NCBI RefSeq assembly: GCF_028682455.1
Contig: NZ_JANHLD010000001.1
Span: 310,001 to 374,000 of the forward strand
Length of the DNA: 64,000 nt
Source: Pseudomonas putida
GTDB taxonomy: Bacteria; Pseudomonadota; Gammaproteobacteria; Pseudomonadales; Pseudomonadaceae
Direction: 5' to 3'
The notes beneath the pieces were generated by a model, which worked only from the letters and a program-made list of their open reading frames with translations, searched no databases and was not told the DNA's origin. Of the stretch, positions 53,010 to 62,974 are shown in pieces (position 1 is the first letter of the stretch; every line of letters starts with the position of its first letter). The position numbers and the translations under genes were made by a program.

Positions 53010-54403
53010 GCCCGTTCAGCGCGGCGGATGTGCTTGCCGCTGCTGCGCGCCAGCCGAATCGACAGCATCAGGGCGGCGCAGGTCAGCCCGGCGATGAGAC
53101 CTTCCCACAAGCCGTTGGGGCCGCTGGCCGGCCCGAAGTAGTCGGTAAGGCCCAGCAGGTAGCCGACCGGCAGGCCGATGCCCCAGTAGGCGAACAGGGT
53201 CAGGATCATGGTTACCCGGGTGTCCTGGTAACCACGCAGGGCGCCTGCTGCGATCACCTGGATCGCATCCGAGAACTGATACAGCGCGGCGTACACGATC
53301 AGCATCGCGGCAATCTGGATCACTGCGGTATCCGGGGTGTAGATCGAGGCGATCGGCTCGCGCATCAGCAGGATCAACCCCGCCGAGAAGCAGGCAAACA
53401 CCAGCGCCGCACCCAGGCCGACCAGGGCGGCAAAGCGGGCCTGGCGAGGTTCGCCCGCGCCAATCGCCTGGCCGACCCGTACCGTTACCGCCATCCCCAG
53501 TGAATACGGAATCATGAACAGCAGCGAGCTGATGTTCAGGGCAATCTGGTGCCCGGCCACCACGGTCGGGCCGAGGCTGCCGATCAACAGGGCAATCACT
53601 GCGAAAATGCTCGATTCGGCGAACACCGCGATGCCGATGGGCAGGCCGACCCCCATCAAGCGCTTGATCACCGCCCATTGAGGGCGCTCGAAGCGCACAA
53701 GTACGCGGCTGTTCCGGTAGACCGGCGCCCAGCGGCTCCAGCCGGCCATGCTCAGCGCCATGAACCACATGACAATGCCACTGGCCCAGCCGCACCCGAC
53801 GCCACCCAGGGCCGGCAGGCCCAAGTGCCCATAGATCAGCACGTAGTTGAGCGGGATGTTCAGCAGCAGGCCCAGTAAACCAATGACCATGCTCGGCCGG
53901 GTGCGGCCCAGGCCATCGCTGTAGCAGCGCAGCACGTAGTAGAGGGCAATGCCGGGGAAACCGAAGGCGATGCCTTGCAGATAACCCATGCTGGGTTCGA
54001 TCAACTGCGGATCGACCTTCATCAACTGCAAGACCGGTTGCGCGCTGACCAGCAGGCCACTGGCAATCAACCCGACAATCAGCGCCAGCCACAGGGCCTG
54101 GCGCACCAGTGGACCGATCTCGGCGTGCTGGCCGGCGCCAAAGCGCTGGGCGACCTTGGGCGTGGTGGCCAGCAGAATGCCGGTCATCAGCAGGAACACC
54201 GGAATCCAGATCGAGTTGCCCAGCGCCACCGCAGCCAGGTCGCGCGGGCTGACCCGGCCGGCCATCACGGCATCGACGAAGCCCATGGCGGTGGTGGCCA
54301 GTTGCGCAATGATGATGGGCGTTGCCAGCAGCAACAGGTTGCGCAGTTCGGTGCGAATGTGGGACAGGCGAGACAGGGCAGCAGAGGGGGTGTCGGTGGT
54401 CAT
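53006..54403 (-). CDS. MATE family multidrug/cation antiporter (NorM-like)
   Basis: A 465-residue protein with 12 membrane helices in two halves. [21 protein letters not shown] is the conserved MATE helix 1-2 region, and [20 protein letters not shown] begins the second half. It probably exports cationic drugs or metabolites in exchange for Na+ or H+. Substrate is not predictable. The ATG at 54403 has a weak ribosome site. An upstream in-frame start 22 codons earlier exists but gives a nonconserved sequence. It is divergent from pdxB. Confidence 0.92.
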   Translation of the reverse strand: MTTDTPSAALSRLSHIRTELRNLLLLATPIIIAQLATTAMGFVDAVMAGRVSPRDLAAVALGNSIWIPVFLLMTGILLATTPKVAQRFGAGQHAEIGPLVRQALWLALIVGLIASGLLVSAQPVLQLMKVDPQLIEPSMGYLQGIAFGFPGIALYYVLRCYSDGLGRTRPSMVIGLLGLLLNIPLNYVLIYGHLGLPALGGVGCGWASGIVMWFMALSMAGWSRWAPVYRNSRVLVRFERPQWAVIKRLMGVGLPIGIAVFAESSIFAVIALLIGSLGPTVVAGHQIALNISSLLFMIPYSLGMAVTVRVGQAIGAGEPRQARFAALVGLGAALVFACFSAGLILLMREPIASIYTPDTAVIQIAAMLIVYAALYQFSDAIQVIAAGALRGYQDTRVTMILTLFAYWGIGLPVGYLLGLTDYFGPASGPNGLWEGLIAGLTCAALMLSIRLARSSGKHIRRAERA

Positions 54404-54557
54404 TGATGTCACAAGGCGAGCGTCCACAGGAAAGTTGCGCGGAACAGCGTAGTGTACGCGTTGACGCATCGGTCAGGAAACTCATCGGCGGGTTTGCCGC
54501 CTAGCTGGATTAGCCCCTGGCAAGCGCCTACACTGCGCTCCCCGATAGGAGAGCGCC

Positions 54558-55700
54558 ATGCTGATAGTTGCCGACGAGAATATCCCCTTGCTCGATGCCT
54601 TCTTTGCAGGTTTCGGCGAAATCCGCCGTTACCCTGGACGCGCGATCGACGCGGCCTGCGTGAAAGACGCCGATGTTCTGCTGGTGCGCTCGGTGACTCG
54701 GGTCGACCAGGCGTTGCTCGAGGGCAGCAAGGTGCGTTTTGTGGGGACTTGCACCATTGGCACCGATCACCTGGCCCTGGATTACTTCGCCCAGGCCGGC
54801 ATCCAGTGGTCCAGTGCCCCCGGCTGCAACGCGCGCGGGGTAGTGGATTATGTATTGGGCAGCCTGCTGACCCTGGCCGAACTCGATGGTGCCGAGCTGC
54901 CTGGCCGCACCTATGGCGTCGTCGGCGCCGGTGAAGTAGGCGGGCGCCTGGTCGAGGTGCTGCGTGGCCTGGGCTGGAACGTGCTGGTCTGCGATCCTCC
55001 ACGCCATGCTCGTGAAGGCGGCGACTATGTCAGCCTCGAACGCATTCTCGCGGACTGCGATGTGATCAGCCTGCACACCCCATTGACCCGAGAGGGCGAG
55101 CACGCCACCTGGCATCTGCTCGATGATCGGCAACTGGCAGGTGTGCGCCCAGGCACCTGGCTGATCAACGCCAGCCGTGGCCCGGTCATCGACAATGGGG
55201 CACTGCGCGAGCTGCTGCTTGAACGCGAAGACGTACTGGCCGTGTTGGATGTCTGGGAGGGCGAACCGCAGGTCGACCTGGAACTGGCCGACCTCTGTGT
55301 ATTGGCTACGCCGCATATCGCCGGCTACAGCCTGGACGGCAAGCAACGTGGCACGGCGCAGATCTACCAGGCCTTCTGTGCCTGGCGCGGTGAGCCGGCC
55401 ACGGTGCAGCTGGCGGATTTGCTGCCACAACCCTGGCTGGCAGAGATCGGCCTGCAGGCCGAGACCGACCCGGCCTGGGCCCTGGCTACCCTGTGCCGCG
55501 CCGTGTACGACCCGCGCCGCGACGATGCGGATTTTCGTCGTAGCCTGAGCAGTGACCCGGTCGAGCAAAAAGCGGCGTTCGACACGCTGCGCAAGCACTA
55601 TCCACCTCGTCGCGAAATCGAAGGCCTGAGCGTGCGGTTGCACGGCGACGCGCCACGACTGGCGCAGATGGTCCGTGCCCTGGGTGGCGTGCTGGTCTGA
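54558..55700 (+). CDS. pdxB: Erythronate-4-phosphate dehydrogenase
   Basis: PdxB oxidises 4-phosphoerythronate in the DXP-dependent pyridoxal phosphate pathway. The 380-residue protein has the NAD-binding [16 protein letters not shown] (residues about 117-130), the D-2-hydroxyacid dehydrogenase residues Arg ([14 protein letters not shown]), Glu and His ([20 protein letters not shown]), and a C-terminal PdxB domain of about 85 residues. An AGGAGAG ribosome site precedes the ATG by six bases. It is monocistronic and followed by a terminator that faces the opposite strand. Confidence 0.95.
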   Translation: MLIVADENIPLLDAFFAGFGEIRRYPGRAIDAACVKDADVLLVRSVTRVDQALLEGSKVRFVGTCTIGTDHLALDYFAQAGIQWSSAPGCNARGVVDYVLGSLLTLAELDGAELPGRTYGVVGAGEVGGRLVEVLRGLGWNVLVCDPPRHAREGGDYVSLERILADCDVISLHTPLTREGEHATWHLLDDRQLAGVRPGTWLINASRGPVIDNGALRELLLEREDVLAVLDVWEGEPQVDLELADLCVLATPHIAGYSLDGKQRGTAQIYQAFCAWRGEPATVQLADLLPQPWLAEIGLQAETDPAWALATLCRAVYDPRRDDADFRRSLSSDPVEQKAAFDTLRKHYPPRREIEGLSVRLHGDAPRLAQMVRALGGVLV

Positions 55701-55712
55701 ATTGCAGGCAAT

Positions 55713-55737
55713 AAAAACCCGGCGCAGGCGCCGGGTT
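55713..55737 (-). terminator. Terminator of the small hypothetical gene, next to pdxB
   Basis: On the minus strand AACCCGGCGCCTGCGCCGGG makes a GC stem, followed by TTTTTATT. The plus strand has no T-run after it, so its main role is for the leftward gene at 55754. Confidence 0.82.
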
Positions 55738-55753
55738 GAAGAATCCGGGTGGG

Positions 55754-55930
55754 TCAGTCTTTCTTGGCGAGTTCTTTGCGGCTTTGCTCCAGCTTCTCGC
55801 AGGCTTGCTGGATCATCTCTTCGGTGATCGTGATCTCTTTGCCATGTTGGTCAATGATCGATCCACCTACCGGCGCCTGTGGGTTGGGCGCGGTTTTTTG
55901 CTGCGTGTTACTACCCTGTTGCAAGCCCAT
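55754..55930 (-). CDS. Small hypothetical hydrophilic protein
   Basis: A 58-residue protein beginning MGLQQGSNTQQKTAPNPQAP, with a disordered Gln/Pro/Asn-rich N-terminus and a C-terminal helix (EEMIQQACEKLEQSRKELAK). The ATG at 55930 has AGGAG nine bases upstream. A longer start five codons before has none. It has no known domain and ends at its own terminator, so it is likely expressed. The conserved middle segment VGGSIIDQHGKEITITEEMI looks like one beta hairpin and a helix. Confidence 0.68.
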   Translation of the reverse strand: MGLQQGSNTQQKTAPNPQAPVGGSIIDQHGKEITITEEMIQQACEKLEQSRKELAKKD

Positions 55931-56213
55931 TTCCTGTCTCCTCATCAGGTTGCAAGCTCAGACTAGATGCGCTTCGTGACCGGGCTGTGACAGCCTCTTC
56001 GATGATCACTGTACGACCCTTCCAGTCCACCAGAAAGCCGAGTAAACCTCCAGCAGTACTTTAGAACGAAACGATCTAGCCACTTTCGGGGCGGACCTTA
56101 ACGGTTCGCACGCCCCGGTGCAGATCCGACGATCCCATATTGCCATGAGTTCCTTGGCGCAAGACGAGCGGTCAGGTGTAGGCTGGGCGAAACTGCTGAC
56201 CAACGGTCCTTCC

Positions 56214-57986
56214 ATGCTCAATCGCTTTTCATCCCGCCAGCGTCAGGCACTGCGCCTGGGCTGGCGCTTCATTCGTCCCTATCGCAAGCAGGTGCTGCTG
56301 GCTTTGCTGGCGTTGGTGATCACCGCGGGGATCACCTTGTCGCTGGGACAGGGCATACGCCTGATGGTCGATCAAGGTTTCATGACCCGTTCACCGCACC
56401 TGCTCAACCAATCCATCGGCTTTTTCCTGGTGTTGGTGGTGGCCCTAGCGGTCGGCACCTTCAGCCGTTTTTACCTGGTGTCGTGGATCGGCGAACGCTG
56501 CGTGGCCGATATCCGCCAGCAGGTGTTCGATCACTTGATCTACCTGCACCCAGGGTTTTTCGAGAGCAACCGCAGCTCGGAAATCCAGTCGCGCCTGACC
56601 GCCGATACCACCTTGCTGCAATCGGTGATCGGCTCGTCGCTGTCGCTGTTTCTGCGCAACGCCCTGATGGTGCTGGGGGGGATCGTTTTACTGTTCGTCA
56701 CCAACCCCAAGCTCACCAGCATCGTGGTGCTGGCCTTGCCCCTGGTGCTGGCGCCGATCCTGATATTCGGGCGACGGGTGCGCACCTTGTCGCGCCAGAG
56801 CCAGGACCGCGTGGCCGATGTGGGTAGCTATGTGGCCGAGACCCTGGGGCAGATCAAGACCGTGCAGGCCTACAACCATCAGGCGCGCGACCAGTTGCGC
56901 TTCGGCAGCACCGTAGAGGCGGCCTTCAGCGTCGCACGCAAGCGCATCCTGCAACGAGCCTGGCTGATTACCCTGGTGATCGTGCTGGTGCTCGGCGCCG
57001 TGGGCGTGATGCTCTGGGTGGGTGGCATGGATGTGATCGCCGGGCGGATTTCGGCAGGCGAGCTGGCCGCCTTCGTTTTCTACAGCCTGATCGTCGGCAG
57101 TGCTTTTGGCACTCTCAGTGAGGTGATAGGCGAGCTGCAGCGCGCGGCCGGGGCGGCAGAGCGCATTGCCGAGCTGCTGGCTGCGCGCAGCGAAATCTCG
57201 GCCCCGGCGCAAGGGCTGGAGCACACGCCGCCTTGGGTCAGCGGCCGACTTGAACTGCAGGACCTGCACTTTGCCTATCCCTCGCGGCCAGAGCCCGCGG
57301 CCATCGCTGGCTTGAGCCTTGCCGTGGCGCCTGGGGAAACCCTGGCCCTGGTCGGGCCTTCGGGGGCTGGCAAGTCGACCTTGTTCGACCTGTTGCTGCG
57401 TTTTTACGATCCTCAGCAGGGCCGCATCCTGCTGGACGGCCAGGACCTGAGCCGTCTCGATCCCCAGGACCTGCGCCGACACTTCGCCCTGGTGGCGCAG
57501 AACCCGGCGCTGTTCTTTGGCACCGTTGAAGAGAACATTCGCTACGGACGCGCCGATGCCACGCCTGAGCAGGTACAAGCGGCTGCGCGCAGTGCCCATG
57601 CCCATGAATTCATTCTGCAGTTGCCTCAGGGCTATCAGACGCACCTGGGCGATGCCGGCCTGGGGTTGTCCGGCGGGCAGCGCCAGCGCCTGGCGATTGC
57701 CCGGGCCTTGCTGGTGGATGCGCCGATCTTGCTGCTCGACGAGGCCACCAGCGCCCTCGATGCCCAGAGCGAGCACCTGATCCAGCAGGCCTTGCCGACC
57801 TTGATGAGCGGGCGCACCACCCTGGTGATTGCCCACCGCCTGGCCACGGTCCAGCATGCCGATCGTATCGCCGTCATCGACCAGGGGCGGCTGGTGGCGG
57901 TGGGCACTCACCGCCAACTGATCGCCGAGAGTCCGTTGTACGCCCGGTTGGCCGCCTTGCAGTTCAACATCGTTACGGATTTGTGA
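56214..57986 (+). CDS. ABC exporter, permease-ATPase half transporter (MsbA/LmrA-like)
   Basis: A half transporter of 590 residues from the ATG at 56214: six membrane helices (about 20-310) followed by an ATPase domain with GPSGAGKST (Walker A), LSGGQRQRLAIARALL (signature), ILLLDEATSALD (Walker B) and a switch His in VIAHRLAT. It should form a homodimer and export a lipid or drug. No partner half-transporter gene is adjacent. The start is uncertain: an ATG 23 codons upstream at 56145 is possible, and neither has a strong ribosome site. Confidence 0.88.
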   Translation: MLNRFSSRQRQALRLGWRFIRPYRKQVLLALLALVITAGITLSLGQGIRLMVDQGFMTRSPHLLNQSIGFFLVLVVALAVGTFSRFYLVSWIGERCVADIRQQVFDHLIYLHPGFFESNRSSEIQSRLTADTTLLQSVIGSSLSLFLRNALMVLGGIVLLFVTNPKLTSIVVLALPLVLAPILIFGRRVRTLSRQSQDRVADVGSYVAETLGQIKTVQAYNHQARDQLRFGSTVEAAFSVARKRILQRAWLITLVIVLVLGAVGVMLWVGGMDVIAGRISAGELAAFVFYSLIVGSAFGTLSEVIGELQRAAGAAERIAELLAARSEISAPAQGLEHTPPWVSGRLELQDLHFAYPSRPEPAAIAGLSLAVAPGETLALVGPSGAGKSTLFDLLLRFYDPQQGRILLDGQDLSRLDPQDLRRHFALVAQNPALFFGTVEENIRYGRADATPEQVQAAARSAHAHEFILQLPQGYQTHLGDAGLGLSGGQRQRLAIARALLVDAPILLLDEATSALDAQSEHLIQQALPTLMSGRTTLVIAHRLATVQHADRIAVIDQGRLVAVGTHRQLIAESPLYARLAALQFNIVTDL

Positions 57987-58067
57987 CGGGGTTCCATGGC
58001 CTTGTCACATTTCTGTAGTAATCCCTTGAGAGTATCTATTCCAGCTGTTGCGTAACGCTCGAACTTG

Positions 58068-58097
58068 GCTGCTATCGACCGATGGCAGCTTTTTTTT
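58068..58097 (+). terminator. Terminator after the ABC exporter gene
   Basis: GCTGCTATC (58068-58076) pairs with GATGGCAGC (58081-58089), with one G.U, around GACC, followed by TTTTTTTT. It lies 80 bp past the exporter stop, upstream of the chemoreceptor gene. Confidence 0.9.
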
Positions 58098-58198
58098 CGC
58101 CTGCAGCCGTGGCCTGCAAACGAAGACCAGGAAGTCTTCGCCTGGTCGATGCCGCGTGGCGTCGCTCCCTTTTTTTCCTTGTCCCGAGATTCCTTCCG

Positions 58199-59815
58199 AT
58201 GTTGCGTCAATCCCTCAGAGTGCAAATCCTTGCGTTACTCGGTGGCAGCCTGTTGGCGATACTGCTGATTGCGCTGGTCTGCTTTCAATTGCTGTCGTCC
58301 AGTGTGCGCGGGTATGGGCAGCTGATTAACGGTCCGCTTCAGGCTTCGCAATTGATTGATGAGGCCAATTTGCAATTCAAGGTTCAGGTTCAGGAATGGA
58401 AAAACGTGCTGTTGCGCGGCAAGCAGCCGGCCGAGCGAGATAAATACTGGCAGCAGTTCCAGGCCCGTGAGCAGCAAGTACAGGGCATTCTCGAACAATT
58501 GATCCAGGGCAGCGATGCAACGCTCAAGGCCCGCGCCGAGCAGTTGAAGGAAAGCCACCGCCAGTTGGGACAGGCGTATGAGCGAGGGCGCCAGGCGTTT
58601 CTTGCTGCGGGCGCCGATCCGGTGGTCGGCGATCAGGCCGTCAAGGGCGTGGACCGCGCTGCGAGTGAGCAGATGAGCGCGCTGGTCAACCAGTTGCGCA
58701 GCGATGCCCAGGCCCGCGCCCAGGCCATCAGCCAGTCGGCGGAGCGTACCGTGTGGCTGGGGCTGCTGGTGATGTTCGGTTCGGCATTGCTGGTCGGTGT
58801 GTTCAGCCTGTGGCTGGTCAACCGCAGCTTGATCGAGCCGATTCGGGGCTTGATCGAGTATGTCGCGCAGTTGAGCCAGGGGCGATTCGAGGCGCGTGTC
58901 GCCACAGACCGTCAGGATGAGCTGGGCCGCCTGGCGGTCGCGGCCAATACCTTGCGCGACTTTCTTGCCGATACCATCGCCCGCCTGCAGAACAATGCCG
59001 GTGAGCTGGAAACCGCCAGCGGTGAACTGCGTACCCTGGCCGGCAGCATGGCCCGTGGCACTGATGACCAGTTCCAGCGTACCGACCAGGTGGCCACGGC
59101 CATGCATGAGATGTCTGCCACGGCCCAGGAGGTTGCCCGCCATGCCGCCGAAGCGGCAAAAGCGGCCGATGACGCCGACCATAATGCCCAGGCAGGCGAA
59201 CAGGTGATGCAGGCCACCATCGCCACCATCGCGATGGTGAATCAGGAAATCGCCGGCACCGCGTCAGTGATTCGCAACCTGGAGGGCGACAGTGCGCGCA
59301 TTGGCAAGGTACTGGAGGTGATCCGCGGGATTGCCGAGCAAACCAATCTGCTGGCGCTCAACGCCGCCATCGAGGCGGCGCGGGCAGGGGAGGCGGGGCG
59401 CGGCTTCGCGGTGGTCGCCGACGAGGTGCGCAGCCTGGCCCAGCGCACGGCGGCCTCGATTGCCGAAATCAACCAGATCATCAGCGCGGTACAGTCCGGC
59501 GCCCTGGAGGCGGTCAAGGCCATCGAAAGCGGCCAGCAACGCAGCGAGGAAGGTGCCGAGCAGGTTCAGCACGCCGGGCAGATGCTGCAGCGCATCACCG
59601 TGGCGGTGGAGGCCATCCGCGACATGAACCGGCAGATCGCCACTGCCGCCGAAGAGCAAACCAGCGTGGCGGAAGACATCTCCCGCAACCTGGTGGAAAT
59701 CACCCGTATCGCCACGGCCAACCAGCAAGCCGTACAGCATACCGAGCAGGCGGGCCACCGATTGCATGGCTTGTCGGGCCAATTGGGAGAAGTGACCGCG
59801 CGGCTGAGCGCATAA
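58199..59815 (+). CDS. Methyl-accepting chemotaxis protein
   Basis: A 538-residue chemoreceptor from the ATG at 58199. It has a short N-terminal cytoplasmic part, a membrane helix (about residues 10-33), a periplasmic helical sensor of roughly 150 residues (about 35-185), a second membrane helix (about 190-212), a HAMP domain and a signalling domain with [20 protein letters not shown] and [15 protein letters not shown]. The ligand-binding region is mostly helical, without a recognisable Cache or PAS. It is close to an ABC exporter but separated by a terminator. No CheB/CheR pentapeptide ends the protein. Confidence 0.9.
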   Translation: MLRQSLRVQILALLGGSLLAILLIALVCFQLLSSSVRGYGQLINGPLQASQLIDEANLQFKVQVQEWKNVLLRGKQPAERDKYWQQFQAREQQVQGILEQLIQGSDATLKARAEQLKESHRQLGQAYERGRQAFLAAGADPVVGDQAVKGVDRAASEQMSALVNQLRSDAQARAQAISQSAERTVWLGLLVMFGSALLVGVFSLWLVNRSLIEPIRGLIEYVAQLSQGRFEARVATDRQDELGRLAVAANTLRDFLADTIARLQNNAGELETASGELRTLAGSMARGTDDQFQRTDQVATAMHEMSATAQEVARHAAEAAKAADDADHNAQAGEQVMQATIATIAMVNQEIAGTASVIRNLEGDSARIGKVLEVIRGIAEQTNLLALNAAIEAARAGEAGRGFAVVADEVRSLAQRTAASIAEINQIISAVQSGALEAVKAIESGQQRSEEGAEQVQHAGQMLQRITVAVEAIRDMNRQIATAAEEQTSVAEDISRNLVEITRIATANQQAVQHTEQAGHRLHGLSGQLGEVTARLSA

Positions 59816-60201
59816 GCGGGGGAAACCCGCCACATTGAGCGTCTTGAGGCAGTCGGTGTGGCGGATTGTCGCCAGTCAAACCGTCAAATATGGGGTGCGA
59901 CGACTCGTCCTAGCTATTAGCCCTTGGTATTGCAAGAGTTGGCCTGTTTTGTGCTTAAAGGCGGGCAGGCCTATGCCTCGCAAATGCCCGGCGACTGTCT
60001 TCACGGCCAGCCGCCAGGGTGACGACCGTTCCCGATCCATCGAACAACCCCAGCCGCCAACCATCGCGCGTGCACTCAGGCCGATTGCCCGACCGCCGGG
60101 TCCAGCTAAGCTTTGGTTTGCGCGAGCAACAACAAGAATCAGGGCGTGCACAACGGGGCCAGCGGTCATTGCCAATTACTTCACCTCAATTGGATTGAAT
60201 T
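59816..60201. other. Intergenic region before mqo
   Basis: A 386-bp region without a supported gene. It carries an A-rich motif at 60128-60138 and should hold the mqo promoter. A hairpin-prone GCGGGGGAAACCCGC sits just after the chemoreceptor stop without a T-run. A rightward open frame running from here across the mqo start lacks coding character. Confidence 0.6.
60128..60138 (+). promoter_or_regulatory. Possible Crc/Hfq motif in the mqo leader
   Basis: AACAACAAGAA fits the repeated AAn pattern AAnAAnAAnAA recognised by Hfq/Crc. It lies 64 bp before the mqo ATG, farther than the usual position near the ribosome site, so effect on translation is uncertain. Confidence 0.35.
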
Positions 60202-61800
60202 ATGAAAAAAATCCTGCTGACGCTCCTGTGCCTGAGTGTCATCGGCTGCTCCAAGCCCAGCGAGCCAGAGAAAACCGTAGACGTGCTGCTGATCGGCGGC
60301 GGCATCATGAGCGCAAGTCTCGGTACCTACCTCAATGAGCTCGAGCCGGGCTGGTCGATCGACATCTACGAGCGCCTGGACAAGGTCGCCGAAGAAAGCT
60401 CCAACGCCTGGAACAACGCCGGTACCGGTCACTCCGCATTCTGCGAGCTGAACTACACCAGCGAAGGTGCCGACGGCAAGATCGATATCAGCAAGGCGGT
60501 CGGCGTCAACGAGCAGTTCGAGATCTCCAAGCAGTTCTGGGCCTACCAGGTCGAGCAGAACGTGCTGAGCAACCCGAAGTCGTTCATCAACAACGTTCCG
60601 CACATGAGCTTCGTCTGGGGCGAGAAGAATGTCGAATTCCTCAAGAAGCGCCACGAAGCCCTGCAGCACAGCTCGCTGTTCCGCGGCATGGAATACTCCG
60701 AAGACCACGCACAGATCCAGAAGTGGGTGCCGGTCGTGATGGAAGGCCGCGCAGCCGACCAGAAGATCGCCGCGACCCGCATGTCGATCGGTACCGACGT
60801 CAACTTCGGCGAAATCACCCGCCAGATGATTGCCTCGCTGACCAAGCACGACAACGTCAAGCTGCATGTGCAGCATGAAGTGCGCGACATCGTGCGCAAC
60901 GCCGACAACACCTGGACCGTGGTCGTTGCCGACCTGGCCAACAAGGGTGTCGAGCGCAGCGTGAAGGCCAAGTTCGTCTTCATCGGTGCTGGTGGTGGCG
61001 CTTTGAAGCTGCTGCAGAAGTCGGGCATTCCCGAGGCTGATGGCTACGCAGGCTTCCCGGTTGGCGGCCAGTTCCTGATGACCGACAACCAGGACATCGT
61101 TGCTCGCCACAAGGCCAAGCTGTACGGCAAGGCTTCGGTTGGTGCGCCGCCGATGTCCGTTCCGCACCTGGACACCCGTGTGATCGACGGCAAGGAAGTA
61201 CTGCTGTTCGGCCCGTTCGCCACCTTCTCCACCAAGTTCCTCAAGAACGGTTCGCTGCTGGACATGTTCGCGGCGCTGACCACGCACAACATCCTGCCGA
61301 TGACGCATGCGGGTATCGACAACATCGACCTGAGCACCTACTTGATGGGTCAGCTGATGCTCAGCTTCGAAGATCGCATGGACGCCCTGCGCGAGTACTA
61401 CCCGAACGCCAAGGATCAGGACTGGAAGCTGCTGCAGGCCGGCCAGCGTGTCCAGGTTATCAAGAAGGATCCGGTACACGGTGGTGTGCTGCAGTTCGGT
61501 ACTGAAGTCGTAGCCTCCCAGGACGGCACCATCGCCGCACTGCTGGGTGCATCGCCAGGTGCTTCGACCGCCGCGCCGATCATGCTGACCGTGCTCGAGA
61601 AGACCTACAAGGATCGCATCAAGACCCCTGAGTGGCAGTCCAAGCTCAAGGAGATCATTCCGACCTATGGTCAGAAGCTCAACAACAACCTTGAGCTGAC
61701 CAACAAGACCCGCGAGTGGAGCAGCTCGCGCCTGGGCCTGCTGTATGTTCCGGTGCTGCCGGAAGCAGCCCCTGCGGTACAGGCTGAGCCTGCGCTGTAA
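60202..61800 (+). CDS. mqo: Malate:quinone oxidoreductase with lipoprotein-type leader
   Basis: Mqo oxidises malate to oxaloacetate and feeds the quinone pool. The 532-residue protein has FAD-binding [17 protein letters not shown] after residue 27, the family signature [20 protein letters not shown], and later [14 protein letters not shown] and [13 protein letters not shown]. Unusually, it begins with [16 protein letters not shown], a classic type II signal sequence with a lipobox, followed by SKPSEPEK, so the mature enzyme would be a lipoprotein starting at Cys 16. Most Mqo enzymes start directly at the FAD motif. The enzyme stands alone between a chemoreceptor and a terminator. Confidence 0.92.
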   Translation: MKKILLTLLCLSVIGCSKPSEPEKTVDVLLIGGGIMSASLGTYLNELEPGWSIDIYERLDKVAEESSNAWNNAGTGHSAFCELNYTSEGADGKIDISKAVGVNEQFEISKQFWAYQVEQNVLSNPKSFINNVPHMSFVWGEKNVEFLKKRHEALQHSSLFRGMEYSEDHAQIQKWVPVVMEGRAADQKIAATRMSIGTDVNFGEITRQMIASLTKHDNVKLHVQHEVRDIVRNADNTWTVVVADLANKGVERSVKAKFVFIGAGGGALKLLQKSGIPEADGYAGFPVGGQFLMTDNQDIVARHKAKLYGKASVGAPPMSVPHLDTRVIDGKEVLLFGPFATFSTKFLKNGSLLDMFAALTTHNILPMTHAGIDNIDLSTYLMGQLMLSFEDRMDALREYYPNAKDQDWKLLQAGQRVQVIKKDPVHGGVLQFGTEVVASQDGTIAALLGASPGASTAAPIMLTVLEKTYKDRIKTPEWQSKLKEIIPTYGQKLNNNLELTNKTREWSSSRLGLLYVPVLPEAAPAVQAEPAL

Positions 61801-61821
61801 GCTTGAGTCGCGGCAAAAACG

Positions 61822-61850
61822 AACAACCCCCTGCATAGGGGGTTGTTTTG
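61822..61850 (+). terminator. Terminator after mqo
   Basis: GAACAACCCCCT pairs with AGGGGGTTGTT around GCAT, followed by TTTGTTT. It is about 20 bp after the mqo stop. Confidence 0.92.
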
Positions 61851-61870
61851 TTTCCGGGCCCTGAATGCAT

Positions 61871-61916
61871 CGCGGGGCAAGCCCGCGCCTATCGATAGGC
61901 GCGGGCTTGCCCCGCG
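61871..61916. repeat. REP pair forming a perfect 46-bp palindrome
   Basis: The 23-bp arm CGCGGGGCAAGCCCGCGCCT-ATC is repeated as its exact reverse complement with no spacer. The arm contains the REP core also found at 9507 and 52660. It sits between mqo and the leftward glycine-zipper gene, a typical REP location. Confidence 0.9.
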
Positions 61917-61926
61917 AATGGCGCTA

Positions 61927-62301
61927 TCAGTGACGCTTCTTGCGATGGTCATCCGCCAGGTTGTTGCCCAGGGCGCCGCCGGCAGCACCACCCAGGCCTG
62001 CACCAATGGTGGCACCGGTCTTGCCGCCCAGCTTGTTGCCGACCAGCGAGCCACCAGCCGAACCCAGGCCGCCGCCAATGGCTGCCTTGGTCTTGTTGCC
62101 TTTTTTCGCGGCCATGGCGCTGCCGGTGGCACCACCGACACCGGCACCGATTGCGGCACCGGTACTGCCGCCAAGCTTCTGCCCGACCACGTTACCCAAA
62201 GCACCACCCAGGCCACCGCCAAGAGCGGTCTGGCCATCGCCGGCCACGGCGCCTTGCGCGCACAGCAGGCCCAGGGTCAGGGCGGCAAGAGTCTTACGCA
62301 T
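61927..62301 (-). CDS. Glycine-zipper protein with signal peptide
   Basis: A 124-residue secreted protein: a signal peptide MRKTLAALTLGLLCAQGAVA (cleavage near residue 20), then long GxxxG repeats (ALGGGLGGALGNVVGQKLGG, GAAIGAGVGGATGSAMAAKK and similar) interrupted by short lysine clusters, and a His-Lys-rich end. Glycine-zipper proteins are envelope or membrane-inserting; function is unknown. The start was chosen at the signal peptide's Met. It is followed by a REP pair. Confidence 0.82.
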   Translation of the reverse strand: MRKTLAALTLGLLCAQGAVAGDGQTALGGGLGGALGNVVGQKLGGSTGAAIGAGVGGATGSAMAAKKGNKTKAAIGGGLGSAGGSLVGNKLGGKTGATIGAGLGGAAGGALGNNLADDHRKKRH

Positions 62302-62395
62302 GTGAATCAACCTCAAAGTTCGAAAGGCGCGCATTCTGCTGGCCCTGTTGCTGCGGCGCAATGCTGGCCAGTGCAGTTTGTAGAATGACGGGCAT

Positions 62396-62426
62396 GAAAA
62401 AGCCCGCATCAGGGCGGGCTTTTCGT
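62396..62426 (-). terminator. Terminator of the tRNA-Pro gene
   Basis: AAAAAGCCCGC and GCGGGCTTTT form a strong stem. On the minus strand a T-run follows it, shortly after the tRNA 3' end. Confidence 0.9.
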
Positions 62427-62435
62427 TGAGTAATC

Positions 62436-62512
62436 TGGTCGGAGAGACAGGATTCGAACCTGCGGCCTTCTCGTCCCGAACGAGACGCGCTACCTGGCTG
62501 CGCTACACTCCG
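62436..62512 (-). tRNA. tRNA-Pro (CGG anticodon)
   Basis: A 77-nt tRNA including an encoded CCA end, read on the minus strand. The acceptor stem CGGAGTG/CTCTCCG, D-arm, anticodon stem CTCGT/ACGAG with loop TTCGGGA (anticodon CGG at 62476-62478) and T-arm GGTTCGAATCC are visible. CGG reads CCG proline codons, common in this high-GC genome. A terminator follows at 62396-62426. No tandem att repeat or integrase is seen next to it. Confidence 0.96.
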
Positions 62513-62577
62513 ATGGAGAAAATATTACTCAAAATTTGCTCCCCGGCAAGCCCCCTTCGGGAGGCTTGGCGCAGGTG

Positions 62578-62799
62578 TCAGAGGTCCTTGACGGTACGCA
62601 CCTGATCCTTGTTGATACGGGTTTGCTTGCCATCAAGTTGTTCGAATTCGTAGAAACCCGACTCTTCGTCGTACTGCGGCGTGTCGACTGCCTGGATTTC
62701 TCTCCCGTCATTCAGGGTGATGACGGTTGGCGATGCACAGCCAGCCAGGGTGCCCAGACCCAGGGCGAGCAGGAAGGCGGGAAGGGTCCGTTTAATCAT
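62578..62799 (-). CDS. YgdI/YgdR-like small lipoprotein
   Basis: A 73-residue lipoprotein: signal sequence with lipobox LAGC (Cys 21), then [20 protein letters not shown] and a conserved domain typical of YgdI/YgdR (DUF903). These are small outer-membrane or periplasmic lipoproteins of unknown function. The residue after the cysteine is Ala, so outer-membrane sorting is expected. It is separated from tRNA-Pro by about 65 bp and transcribed in the same direction. Confidence 0.9.
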   Translation of the reverse strand: MIKRTLPAFLLALGLGTLAGCASPTVITLNDGREIQAVDTPQYDEESGFYEFEQLDGKQTRINKDQVRTVKDL

Positions 62800-62974
62800 G
62801 GTGTGTCTCCAGTAAAGGATGGTGCGTATTGTCCTTGAGACGCAGTGTGGCTGCGCAAGTTCCTTGTAGATTGCAGCATAGCCCCTGCGCGGTGTTGTGG
62901 ATGGGCAAAAATCCCATGTAGGGCTGTGATATAAATCCGCTGCATATTCCCCCTCAATATGGATTCAAGATCTG

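Noticed and set aside
58041..58098. A FliA promoter upstream of the chemoreceptor (TCGAACTT-11-ACCGATGG)
   Set aside because: It is weak at both elements and coincides with a strong intrinsic terminator stem, which explains the sequence better.
59835..60338. A 167-codon frame across the chemoreceptor-mqo gap
   Set aside because: It overlaps the mqo start in another frame, lacks a ribosome site and has non-coding-like composition.
62436..62512. tRNA-Pro as an integration site of a genomic island
   Set aside because: No integrase, no repeated tRNA 3' end and no composition change on either side.
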